Below, one piece after another: positions 8,391 to 17,200 of a stretch of DNA of 25,441 nt; position 1 is the first letter of the stretch, and the number at the start of each line of letters is the position of its first letter. Both the position numbers and the translations under genes were made by a program. The notes beneath the pieces were generated by a model. The model saw only the letters and a program-made list of their open reading frames with translations. It did not search any database and had not been told where the DNA came from. Origin of the DNA: Bacteroidales bacterium UBA3389 (GTDB lineage: Bacteria > Bacteroidota > Bacteroidia > Bacteroidales > P3); the NCBI GenBank assembly GCA_002358835.1, contig DEPP01000037.1, positions 1-25,441 of the forward strand. Direction: 5' to 3'.

Positions 8391-11300
8391 CTATTTTGTA
8401 ATCGTATAATCGAATGACGCACTATTGCTTTTCGAATCGGATAATTTGATAGTTAGTTTATTTGTTCCTTGTTTCAACTTTTTCGCATCCATAATCAAGC
8501 GTCCGCTTTTGCCGTCATATTCTGCCAAAATCCATTGTCCGTTAAGGTATGCGTTGTAAGAGCTCACTCCCGAAAGGTTATCGCTTATCTTTACAATGAT
8601 TTTCTTTTCTTTTGCTTTCAATGCTTTTCCCGAAACAAAGTTTTGAGGCTTGCATTTGGGAGCTACCGTATCTATTGCAATGGTATAACGTCCGAAATTC
8701 TTAATCGAACAAGTCATATATTTGCCTTCGAATTTTCCTCCTTCGTTTATCTGTCGTCCTTTGTCGTCAAGCGATACCACAAGGGCTTTATTTTTGTATG
8801 GAATCAACTTATCGTTATAGCGAATCTTCAATGTAAACGCCTTATGTATTGGAACGGTTCGATTATGTATGCTGTGAATTTTTGAATATTTGCCTTCACT
8901 TGCACCATATTCCATTTCCAAATTCTCATAAAGGCTTCCCGCATCCGAACTTAAAGAACTTGAATCGGCAAATGTTATCTTGTTTGCTTTGTTCCAAGCA
9001 AGATGATACGAAGGTTTTGCCTCATCATTCGCATTCAACTTATTGAACAACGCAATATTAGGATTCTGCAAATCGCCTTGAAGATAAAATATGAAATCAC
9101 TTTGATTGCCTTTTTCATCTGCAAGAACTATACTTATCTTTTTCAACTCTCCTTGACCAACTTCTATGATTCCTTTGTTTTTATAGCTGACATAAGAAGG
9201 CGGTCTGTTGTTATGCTCTTTTGTCCATAGCATTCTACGTTTTTGTGTTTGGTAATAAGCATAATCAACTATTGAATTAGCATAACGCGAATCTGCAAAT
9301 GAGAATCCCTTTATGTTAAATCTGAATATAATTTCTCCTTCTACCAAAACCTTTGTATCAAACACTCCATTCTTTTCAGTAGAGCCGTTGGAACGATCAT
9401 AAGCCTCAAGAGCCAAATAAAAACGCCCGTTTGCATTTATTGTATCACCAGATTTGAATGTTGGTTTGTTTTTCAAATCTACAAAAAGAGATTCATCGCT
9501 TCCGTTTATTGAAGAATAGCCATCGGCAACCAACAATCTGAATGAATAAAGCGATGGAGCGAATGTATCTCCTATTTTCAAGCCTTGAAGAATTGGGTTA
9601 AGTGTTTTTTGACTTGCGGTGTTTCTTATTTCATAATGAAGATGCGGACCGCCACTTGAACCTGTGTTTCCGCTTAAAGCAATAGTGTCTCCCTTCTTTA
9701 ACTTCAATCGTCCTTTTGGAACATAATGATCAAATGCGTAACGATGGTTTTTATACTGATAATCCAAAACGTATTTTCCTATTTTACCATAGTATTCGTT
9801 TAAGTGCATATACACAGTTGTGTATCCGTTGGTATGATCTATGTAAAGGTTCTTTCCACCTCCCCAAACCTGAATTTTGATTCTTGACACCTCGCCATCA
9901 AACGGGCATATCACATATTGGTTTTCTTTACTCTGTGTTCTCAAATCAATTCCCGAATGAAAATGATTTGAACGCAATTCACCAAAATGCCCGGAACTTC
10001 CAAGCGGTATGTTCATTGGTGGCAAGAAATCTTTACAAGGGTTTTGCGAAAACAAATTTTGAGAATTTGAAAAACTCAAAAGCAAAACCAAAGGCAAAAA
10101 CGATTTCAACACTTTTGCACTTACCCAATGGGATTTCTTGTAATAAATCAAATAAGTTATCACTCCGATTAACCAAGATATAGGAGCACCATACCAAATT
10201 CCGTCAGTACCGAAACGAATCGATAATATATATGACAGAGGTAGCCTTATAAGCAACAGGGCTACGAAACTGATTATCATAGGCACGAATGTATGTCCCA
10301 GAGCTCTGAAAAAAGATGTATAAATATTCATAACAGCAAATAAAAACCAAAATACACCTGCAACCTTTAAGTAACTCGTTCCAATAGTCTGCACATTTCC
10401 CGTATCGGAAAAAAGTCCCAATAGGCTGTCTGCAAAAAAGAAAAACACCACAAAAGTAATCAATGAAACATATAGCATTAACCGTAACGAGGAATAAAGA
10501 CTTCGCTTGACCCGTTCAAAAATCCCCGCTCCATAATTTTGTCCTGCAAAACTCGTAAGAGCAGATGCAAAATTCAATACAAACAACATTGCAATCGATT
10601 CAATTCTGCTTGCCGCCGAATATGCAGCGAGTGCATCAGTACCAAAGTTTGCAACAAGGGTAAGAATAAGTATTTGAGACAAAGAAACAACCGATTGCTG
10701 GATTCCTGTTGGCAGTCCGATGCGAACAATCTCTCTGAAAACCGAAATCTCGAAATAACGTCTGAGTTTCCCGAATCGCATATACTCATTAGTGGTTTGA
10801 AGTCTTAAAAACAACAAAGCAAACGCCAAAAACTGACTTATGACAGATGCCCATGCAGTTGAAGCAAGTCCGAATCCGCAATGAGCAACAAAGACATAAG
10901 AAAGGATTGCATTAAGTATGTTTGCACCAATCAGATAGTAGAGTTGCGTTTTGCTATCTCCCAATCCTCTCAACACACTCACCGCACCATTGAAGCAAAA
11001 CGAAAAAAACATACCTATCATATAGATTTGCATATAAGGAACAGCAGAGACAATAACCTCTTGTGCCAATCCCAAACGAGCAAACAACCAAGGAGCAAAC
11101 GCAATACCGCAACCACATATCACAATTCCCATTAGAATAAGGAAAATAAAGAAAGTACTGATTGCTATCGGTATTTTATCATAACGCTTTGCACCAAAGA
11201 AATGAGAAATCACTACACTGCCTCCGGATCCCACACCGATAATCAAACTAACCAAGAAAAAGACAATCGGATACACCGCACCAACTGCCGCAAGTGCAAC

Positions 11301-11432
11301 ATCACCAAGCCAACGCCCAACAATGGCACTGTTGACCAACATATAAAGCTGCTGAAACAAATTTCCGATGATGATAGGCAAGCCAAACAGAAAAATACTT
11401 CTGCCTATGCTACCCTTGGTAAAGTCTTTCAT
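8391..11432 (-). CDS. MATE-family efflux transporter fused to M23 metallopeptidase
   Basis: One uninterrupted frame of 1013 residues encodes two proteins normally separate. Residues 1 to about 438 form a complete MATE (multidrug/oligosaccharidyl-lipid/polysaccharide flippase superfamily) transporter with twelve membrane helices, including GLPIIIGNLFQQLY and the second-half GLPTGIQQSVVS. Residues about 444-462 are a hydrophobic stretch that looks like an M23 signal peptide (FLPLVLLLSFSNSQNLFSQ). A LytM/M23 domain follows with all zinc ligands: H492 and D496 in HSGID, and H597/H599 in GPHLHYE, with H543 as the accessory His. The C-terminal 390 residues look like beta-rich extracellular modules. 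M23 enzymes cut peptidoglycan cross-bridges or peptides. No stop codon separates the parts; a GTG at 10112 could allow independent translation of the peptidase. It follows the hydrolase gene by 15 bases. Confidence 0.88.
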   Translation of the reverse strand: MKDFTKGSIGRSIFLFGLPIIIGNLFQQLYMLVNSAIVGRWLGDVALAAVGAVYPIVFFLVSLIIGVGSGGSVVISHFFGAKRYDKIPIAISTFFIFLILMGIVICGCGIAFAPWLFARLGLAQEVIVSAVPYMQIYMIGMFFSFCFNGAVSVLRGLGDSKTQLYYLIGANILNAILSYVFVAHCGFGLASTAWASVISQFLAFALLFLRLQTTNEYMRFGKLRRYFEISVFREIVRIGLPTGIQQSVVSLSQILILTLVANFGTDALAAYSAASRIESIAMLFVLNFASALTSFAGQNYGAGIFERVKRSLYSSLRLMLYVSLITFVVFFFFADSLLGLFSDTGNVQTIGTSYLKVAGVFWFLFAVMNIYTSFFRALGHTFVPMIISFVALLLIRLPLSYILSIRFGTDGIWYGAPISWLIGVITYLIYYKKSHWVSAKVLKSFLPLVLLLSFSNSQNLFSQNPCKDFLPPMNIPLGSSGHFGELRSNHFHSGIDLRTQSKENQYVICPFDGEVSRIKIQVWGGGKNLYIDHTNGYTTVYMHLNEYYGKIGKYVLDYQYKNHRYAFDHYVPKGRLKLKKGDTIALSGNTGSSGGPHLHYEIRNTASQKTLNPILQGLKIGDTFAPSLYSFRLLVADGYSSINGSDESLFVDLKNKPTFKSGDTINANGRFYLALEAYDRSNGSTEKNGVFDTKVLVEGEIIFRFNIKGFSFADSRYANSIVDYAYYQTQKRRMLWTKEHNNRPPSYVSYKNKGIIEVGQGELKKISIVLADEKGNQSDFIFYLQGDLQNPNIALFNKLNANDEAKPSYHLAWNKANKITFADSSSLSSDAGSLYENLEMEYGASEGKYSKIHSIHNRTVPIHKAFTLKIRYNDKLIPYKNKALVVSLDDKGRQINEGGKFEGKYMTCSIKNFGRYTIAIDTVAPKCKPQNFVSGKALKAKEKKIIVKISDNLSGVSSYNAYLNGQWILAEYDGKSGRLIMDAKKLKQGTNKLTIKLSDSKSNSASFDYTITK

Positions 11433-11447
11433 TCGCTTGTTGTAGGA

Positions 11448-12254
11448 TTACAGAGCAAAACAAGTATGAACAAATGAAAGCAATCTCATTTTCAATAAAT
11501 CTTTTGCCTCAATGTGTGCCATATGTCCGACATTTGGCAAAAGCAAAAGCTCACACAAAGGAGTCATTGCAGCATGTGCAAGAAGAATATCTGTATCTAT
11601 TCTATCATCTTCCCTACCTGCCACAAACAATACCGGTATCTGCAAACTGCCAAGCACATCCACTCTTGCCTTTCTTTGCATCATACCCTGAATTGCCGCA
11701 ATTATTCCGTTTGTACTGCTGTAAAGAGCGTATTCTTGAAGGTCTTTGATTCTTTCATCCAAAATATCACGATTGCACTTTGCAAAAAGATTAGGAATAA
11801 AGTTCACAATAAATCCCGCACGGTTTGCCGCAACAATATCACACATTCTTTGACGGTTTTTAATCTTTTCTTCACCATCGGCAAGAGCATGAGAATTCAG
11901 AAGGCATAGTCCTTTCAACAATTCGGGATAACGTTCTGCAAACGCCAATGCAACATAACCACCCATGGAATGTCCGACAAGAACGCATTTTTTAACTCCC
12001 GCTTCATCCAAAACAGATTTGACCACATCAGCCATAAGATCCATCGAATGCACCTCATCACAACAATCACTCTCTCCAAAACCCGGCAAGTCTATTGCAA
12101 CAACTCGAATCTTTCTCATATAATCATAGACAAGCGGTGCCCAAACTCGCAAATCGAACATAAAACCATGAAGCAGCACAATAGTCTCTTCGCCCTGCCC
12201 TTCACACTGATAGTTTATCGCATTACCGTTATAGTACAATATCTTGTGAATCAT
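11448..12254 (-). CDS. Alpha/beta-fold hydrolase
   Basis: A 268-residue cytoplasmic alpha/beta hydrolase with no signal peptide. Visible: the oxyanion-hole HGF (residues 29-31), the LPGFGESD loop (56-63), the nucleophile elbow GHSMGGY with S96, the acid in REDDRID (D217 or D216) and H244 in NVGHMAHIE. This is an intact catalytic triad. The family includes esterases, carboxylesterases, dehalogenases and C-C hydrolases; the sequence resembles the BioH/MhpC/pimeloyl-ester-like group but does not identify a substrate. It is the first gene of a two-gene unit with the MATE-M23 gene and has the clearest promoter of the window 50 bases upstream. Confidence 0.88.
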   Translation of the reverse strand: MIHKILYYNGNAINYQCEGQGEETIVLLHGFMFDLRVWAPLVYDYMRKIRVVAIDLPGFGESDCCDEVHSMDLMADVVKSVLDEAGVKKCVLVGHSMGGYVALAFAERYPELLKGLCLLNSHALADGEEKIKNRQRMCDIVAANRAGFIVNFIPNLFAKCNRDILDERIKDLQEYALYSSTNGIIAAIQGMMQRKARVDVLGSLQIPVLFVAGREDDRIDTDILLAHAAMTPLCELLLLPNVGHMAHIEAKDLLKMRLLSFVHTCFAL

Positions 12255-12303
12255 ATCCTCTCAAAAGCTAAATCAAAACAACCTCCTCAAAAATAAAACG
12301 ATA

Positions 12304-12334
12304 CAAAGATAGGTATTATATTTTAATCTGCAAA
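12304..12334 (-). promoter_or_regulatory. Complete Bacteroidota promoter for the hydrolase/MATE-M23 unit
   Basis: On the minus strand TTTG (12334-12331), exactly 19 bases, then TATCTTTG (12311-12304). This matches both consensus elements of the primary sigma factor of Bacteroidota at the ideal spacing. The ATG lies 50 bases downstream. Confidence 0.8.
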
Positions 12335-12443
12335 CCAAAATCGCAATAAATCAACATAAAATCTTTTCAAGCTTGATTTCCGAACTTTTTTACAAAGACA
12401 AATTCCAACAAAATCAACAAACGAAAAAACAAAGTATTATTAT

Positions 12444-12472
12444 GAAATATTAAGTTTTAATTTTAATATTTC
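12444..12472. repeat. Hairpin copy 1 upstream of WD40 gene
   Basis: Perfect 10-base inverted repeat GAAATATTAA (12444-12453) and TTAATATTTC (12463-12472) with a 9-base loop. The right arm plus five bases (TTAATATTTC then TTAAC) recurs at 12801-12815 with one mismatch. It could be an operator, a hairpin in RNA or the edge of a mobile repeat. Confidence 0.6.
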
Positions 12473-12604
12473 TTAACTTGCAGAATCAAAAATTTTACGC
12501 CAAAAGCAATCTTTCAATCAAATATTCGATTTTTCAAAACTTTAACACATACCACAGAATCAAACACTTACATTATTTATTCTTTATCTTAAACAATCCA
12601 AACA

Positions 12605-12772
12605 GCGTTTCGAGCCTGTTTTTTCGCTGTTTTATTCGAAATAAAACCTTGTTTTGAAAAAATAAAACAAAGAATTATTGGAATAAAACTGCGTTTTAGT
12701 TTTCTGATTCTTTATTTTACTCTGTTAAAGCTTGATTTCAGTGTTTCGAAACAGGGATTCAATCAAAAAACA
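12605..12772. repeat. 21-base tandem repeat array E
   Basis: About eight degenerate 21-base periods. The first half (units at 12626, 12647, 12668) repeats an ending GAA/AATAAAA. The plus-strand unit TTGTTTTG...AAAACA at 12649-12669 matches array A's unit at 8258-8278 at 16 of 21 positions in the same phase. The second half contains CTTGATTTCAGT (12731-12742), found exactly at 22025-22036 on the same strand, although array D reads on the opposite strand, so the two halves seem inverted. Confidence 0.65.
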
Positions 12773-12782
12773 CCTTGTTAAA

Positions 12783-12810
12783 GAAATGTTAAATTAAATG
12801 TTAATATTTC
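12783..12810. repeat. Hairpin copy 2 upstream of WD40 gene
   Basis: GAAATGTTAA (12783-12792) can pair with TTAATATTTC (12801-12810), with one G-T pair and an 8-base loop. It is almost identical to the hairpin at 12444-12472, and the two bracket the repeat array at 12605-12772. Confidence 0.6.
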
Positions 12811-12918
12811 ATAACAAAACCTTAGCAATAATCAATTGGCTATTAGCTTTCGGCTGACGCAGTTTGATTTTTCTCAAAAACCGAGAACCAAAAACTAATT
12901 TTTTATAAAAAAAAACTA

Positions 12919-12926
12919 TACTTTTG
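12919..12926 (+). promoter_or_regulatory. -7 promoter element for the WD40 lipoprotein gene
   Basis: TACTTTTG matches TANNTTTG exactly, 58 bases upstream of the ATG at 12985. The expected -33 position holds only a T-run (from 12899), so the upstream half is weak. Confidence 0.5.
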
Positions 12927-12984
12927 CCAAACGAATTTACAATTTGAAGTGTCTGTAAAGAAAACAAGATACAAAAACACGGAT

Positions 12985-14106
12985 ATGAAGATTAGAAATT
13001 TACTATGTTTGTTTGCTGTTGGTATGATGCTGTTTGCCTCATGCGAAGAGCCGACTGAAGATGAATTAAACAACAACCAAAACCATCAACCAGGAATCGG
13101 CGGCGGCGGTGGCGGAAGTACGGAAAGCGAAACGACCGAAACAGAAACCGATACTACAGGTGGAATCGGCGATAACGAGGAAGGTAACGACCCAATCAAC
13201 GATAGTTTGGATTATGCTTTATTTGATTGCATTCATACCTTTAATCATCCGACTCAATGGATGCTTCATGCTGATTACAGCCCCGATGGAAGTCGCATAA
13301 TCAGCGTTGCGGCAGAAGAAGTCTTCCATTCATGGGATGCAAACAATGGTTCGGTTGTTCAAACCTATAACGGACATACCAATTGCGTTACTATGGCAAA
13401 GTTTAATCACAAAGGAGACAGATTAGTCTCGGTTGCAGTCGACAGCACTTTGAGAATATGGACAACAAAAGACGCTTCATGCGAGAGAGTCTTGGAAGGA
13501 ACTGAGAAAAGAGTGCTTTGGGCAGATTGGAGTCCCGATGGAAGTTACATAGCCTCATCTTCGCTTGAACACAACATCAGAATATGGAACGCAAACAATT
13601 ATCAATGCATCAAAATTCTTATCGGACACACATCAAACGTTTGTCAGGTATTTTGGAGTCCGGATGGAAATCGTCTTGTCTCTGCCTCGAATGACGGAAG
13701 TCTAAGAATATGGGATGCGAACACAGGACAATGTCTTCATACCCTTATCGGATGCAATTGGGGTGAGCAAAGTTGCAACTGGAGTAAAGATGGAAGCAAG
13801 GTAATCTCAGGAGGATATGACGGAATCATAAGAATATGGGACGCAAACACAGGACAATGTCTTCAGATTCTTGATGAGCACGACGGCTATCGTGTATCCG
13901 GCGTTAGTTATAGCCCGAATGGTGATTATTTTCTCAGTTTTGCAGACAGCAGATTCATTAAAATATGGGACGCAAACACTTATTCGGTTGTCAAAACCTT
14001 AGGTACAGTCGGCATGAGGTTTACTTCAGCAAATTGGAGTCCAGACGGAAGATACATAATCTCGACTGCAGGAGATCAAACTCTGAAAATATGGGGAATG
14101 CAATAA
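12985..14106 (+). CDS. WD40-repeat lipoprotein (seven-bladed beta-propeller)
   Basis: The 373-residue protein begins at the ATG at 12985, not the in-frame GTG at 12949, because a lipoprotein signal peptide follows immediately, with the lipidated Cys at residue 20 (LFASC). The acidic run directly after it (EEPTEDE) resembles the acidic surface-export signals of Bacteroidota lipoproteins. A low-complexity Gly/Ser/Thr/Glu linker follows (about 30-75). Then come seven WD repeats of about 42 residues, each ending in a W-D-like strand: FHSWDA, LRIWTT, IRIWNA, LRIWDA, IRIWDA, IKIWDA, LKIWGM. Seven is the number needed for a closed propeller. Such propellers are protein-binding scaffolds; the partner is unknown. 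It is transcribed alone and ended by a strong hairpin. Confidence 0.9.
   Translation: MKIRNLLCLFAVGMMLFASCEEPTEDELNNNQNHQPGIGGGGGGSTESETTETETDTTGGIGDNEEGNDPINDSLDYALFDCIHTFNHPTQWMLHADYSPDGSRIISVAAEEVFHSWDANNGSVVQTYNGHTNCVTMAKFNHKGDRLVSVAVDSTLRIWTTKDASCERVLEGTEKRVLWADWSPDGSYIASSSLEHNIRIWNANNYQCIKILIGHTSNVCQVFWSPDGNRLVSASNDGSLRIWDANTGQCLHTLIGCNWGEQSCNWSKDGSKVISGGYDGIIRIWDANTGQCLQILDEHDGYRVSGVSYSPNGDYFLSFADSRFIKIWDANTYSVVKTLGTVGMRFTSANWSPDGRYIISTAGDQTLKIWGMQ
13705..13865 (+). repeat. Near-identical blade-encoding duplication in the WD40 gene
   Basis: Bases 13705-13739 and 13831-13865 agree at 33 of 35 positions. They are 126 bases apart, exactly one 42-residue blade, and encode the end of blades 4 and 5 (RIWDANTGQCL). 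Other blades are clearly more divergent in DNA, so this looks like recent duplication or gene conversion. Confidence 0.85.
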
Positions 14107-14110
14107 AGAG

Positions 14111-14160
14111 AAACGGACGTTTGACCTGAATTCACAAGTTCAAACGTCCGTTTGATTTTT
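14111..14160 (+). terminator. Rho-independent terminator after the WD40 gene
   Basis: A perfect 14-base stem, AAACGGACGTTTGA (14111-14124) with its complement at 14140-14153, and a 15-base loop, followed by GATTTTTG. It starts four bases after the stop codon. It could also stop transcripts of the convergent gene ending at 14227, although the T-run is only on the plus side. Confidence 0.9.
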
Positions 14161-14226
14161 GTCTTTTATCTAATCAGTGATACATTTCTTACTTTCTGTA
14201 TTCTATTTGCCGTAATCACTCTAATC

Positions 14227-17200
14227 TTATCCCAAATACAGATTGTCTTTTCCTATTGTACCAACCAATTGTTCGTAATACTCCTGACTTTTTATAAATG
14301 CCAATCTTTCGGATACTGTTTGCAATTTATCCTTTATTTCTTGCAGGCGTTCTTCTCCAAGATTGTTTCCATGCTTTAAGAAATCCAAGAGATAGTTTTG
14401 ATGATTCTGCCACAAAGCTATGTCGTTTATGTGTTTGTTTCTCAATCGCTCTGCATACCAATCGCTTTCCATCATATTCTCTCTTGTAAACATTGCTCGG
14501 AATTCTTCGCTTGCAATTGTCATTCCATTGTATTCTCCGTTCACCATTATGTGTAACAAAGCCTTCAACGGCGGTACGGCTGCTTCAACGCTACCATCGC
14601 TGAAATACATCTGTGCAACACGTTTTTGATTCTCGACAATGTTATTGATACCATCAACATACTCATCCATCGATTGCAATTCAGGACGGAGCATTTCTTC
14701 TGTAAATACAACGTTAGGGTTTTCGAATACTCTGCCATAAAAATCCACAACGAATTTCTCTGTAATTCTATATCCCAAAACAGATGCCTTCACTTCTTTT
14801 CCGCCGTATGTAAAGTCGTTTATTCGTTCCAAATAACCGTTATTTATCATATACTTAGGCGAACGCTCTTCTTGAGAAAGTCTTGCCCATAATTCCGGAG
14901 TCAAAAGAGATAAATCGTGATCTATTCTGTATTTGCTTCCTATATATCCTGCAGGTGTTGTAAAGCCATCATAACCTGTAAGAATGAATGAAACCAAGGC
15001 ATTATTCAAATCCGTAACCGCACACAAGGCATTAAAAGGTGCCTTTGTCAATGCGCCCTCACTACCTGCTCCTGTTGTAGATGGACTCTTTCCTGTTAGC
15101 GAACAAATGAAATCCATAAACAATTCAGGCAATTCTTGATAGTGAATAGGGTTGTAAACTGCAAGTGGACGGATTCCTTCTTCCTTTCTGTTGTTTCTTC
15201 TTCCCGGAAGAACTGAATTAACAGGTATATAAAGAGGATCGTTTGGCTTTAATTTTCTTGCAAGTCTTATTCCAACTTCTGCAATATATCTTTCTTCTGG
15301 GTGAATCAAGTCGTTGCGAGTTTGAAGATAGCGAACATTCTTCGATGGCTTACCATTAACTAAACGAGGGTGCGCTGAAGAAACAAAATACTTGCAATCC
15401 TTCTTCTGTGCTACCTCTTTAATCATATCTCTCATCGGTTCGGTAAACTGATCGAAGTTGATAACATCCTCTACCAACTCTTGGGCATCTTCTGTTGAAA
15501 GAGGCTCGTAATTGGATATGAAAGTATTTGGAGAAGACAAGTCTAACTCAGCCTTTTTATCATATCCTCTTATCACCGCATCGTCAGGGCGTTGGAAGAA
15601 TCGATATTCGCAATTCTCAACAAGTTTAACGCTTTCTCTGTCTGATGATTTTCCCAAGTTACTTAACAATCTCGAAGGAACAACTGTTGATGCGCTTATA
15701 TCATCTTCCATTTGTACTTTATCTGAATGAACGAAGTCTTGACGGAGTTTAAATGTTCTCCATGTGTCATCTTCTGCAAATCCAACCCTTAGGTAACGTG
15801 CGAATATCTTTTTATCACCAAATTTCAATTCATTGCCAGGTGTTCCGTTCAAAATATCAACTCCGAAGTATTTTTTCCACTCTCCTCCCCATTCATCTTT
15901 ATAGAATCGTTTTATAATAAACGCTAAGCCTTTTATGTATTGAGGAAGTCCTGCCAACCACTTATTGTATTCGTCTGTATATTCACTCGAAGGTGTCAAA
16001 AGCTTGATTACACTACCCATAGAACGACGAGAGTTTAAGAAACTGCGGCTATATGGAATCGGATCATCTTTCAACGCATTATAACGCTTAGAATAGTCAT
16101 AATTTATAATCTCTTCTACCTTTGCAAAGTCTTTTTCGAAATCCTTTATAAAGAATGGACCACCCAATATCGCATCTGCAATCGATTTACTTATCTCTGA
16201 TTTTCCTCCACCGCTAACCGTACAAGGCTTATGACAGAATAATCCGTCTCCAACTATCTCTACAAGACGATAATTCAACGCACCGCTATATCCTTCCATT
16301 CTAAACTTACTTCCATTTGGCAAGATATAAACTCGTTGTGGCAGTAACTTCAACGTATGTTCGCCTGTAGTGTTCTTCCATTTGATTTCCTGAATAGGAA
16401 CGTTGAATGTTGTATTTTCAGGGAGATAATAAATATGAGGGAAATTCTTATCTATTCCATAACCTTCTTCTTTGAAATCTATAAACGCCTGACAATTTGC
16501 TTTCACATCTGCGAAAGTATTTTTTACTTTCATAGGATTGGCAAAGTAAGTATCACCTTGATTATATCCCGGAAAGACTAATGCACCTCCTGCGTGTTCT
16601 TCTTCGGCTACCCCAAAGATATTTGCCGAGTAACCAATCATAGTTTTTACTTCTTTCTTGCTATATCCAAAGTAATTATCAGCTATGATTGTTGCAATAA
16701 CGCCATCTTGAGTACGAACGCAAAGTTTGAACGATTGACCGTCATTGTAAAGTTCGTTCTCATTCTCCCAACACATTCCATCTCTTTTTTGTCTTTCGGT
16801 TGCTTTGCTCACATGAGGCAATCCGCATTCTTTTTTGGTTAGTTTTGTAAGTTGCGGTGCCAAGATAATACATCCCGTATGTCCTGTCCAATGTTCAATA
16901 TCCAAAGCCGAATCATTGCTAATGTGATATGGGCTTCCACCATTTCCGAATATGCTTTCGACAAAATCCAAATTACATACCAACGAACCTGGTGCAAAGA
17001 ATCTTATCTCCATATTCTTTTCCTCACTCACGCCATCCACCTTCGGACACACTATAGGCTTCAGAAGAAGTGAAACAAACAAATGCACATTCTTCTCACT
17101 TTGAGATGTAAACGGCAATTCCATTATATCGCCTGTTTCTGCAAATGCTTTATGAAAAAGATATTTTGCTGTGTGAATAGGAACGCTTTTTTTATCATCC

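Larger units (their letters stand above)
12255..12984. other. 730-base divergent intergenic region
   Basis: This spacer separates the minus-strand hydrolase from the plus-strand WD40 lipoprotein. It holds the hydrolase promoter (12304-12334), two similar hairpins (12444-12472 and 12783-12810), a 21-base tandem array (12605-12772) and the -7 box of the WD40 gene (12919-12926). No convincing coding frame or tRNA is seen. Its composition is very AT-rich. Confidence 0.7.
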
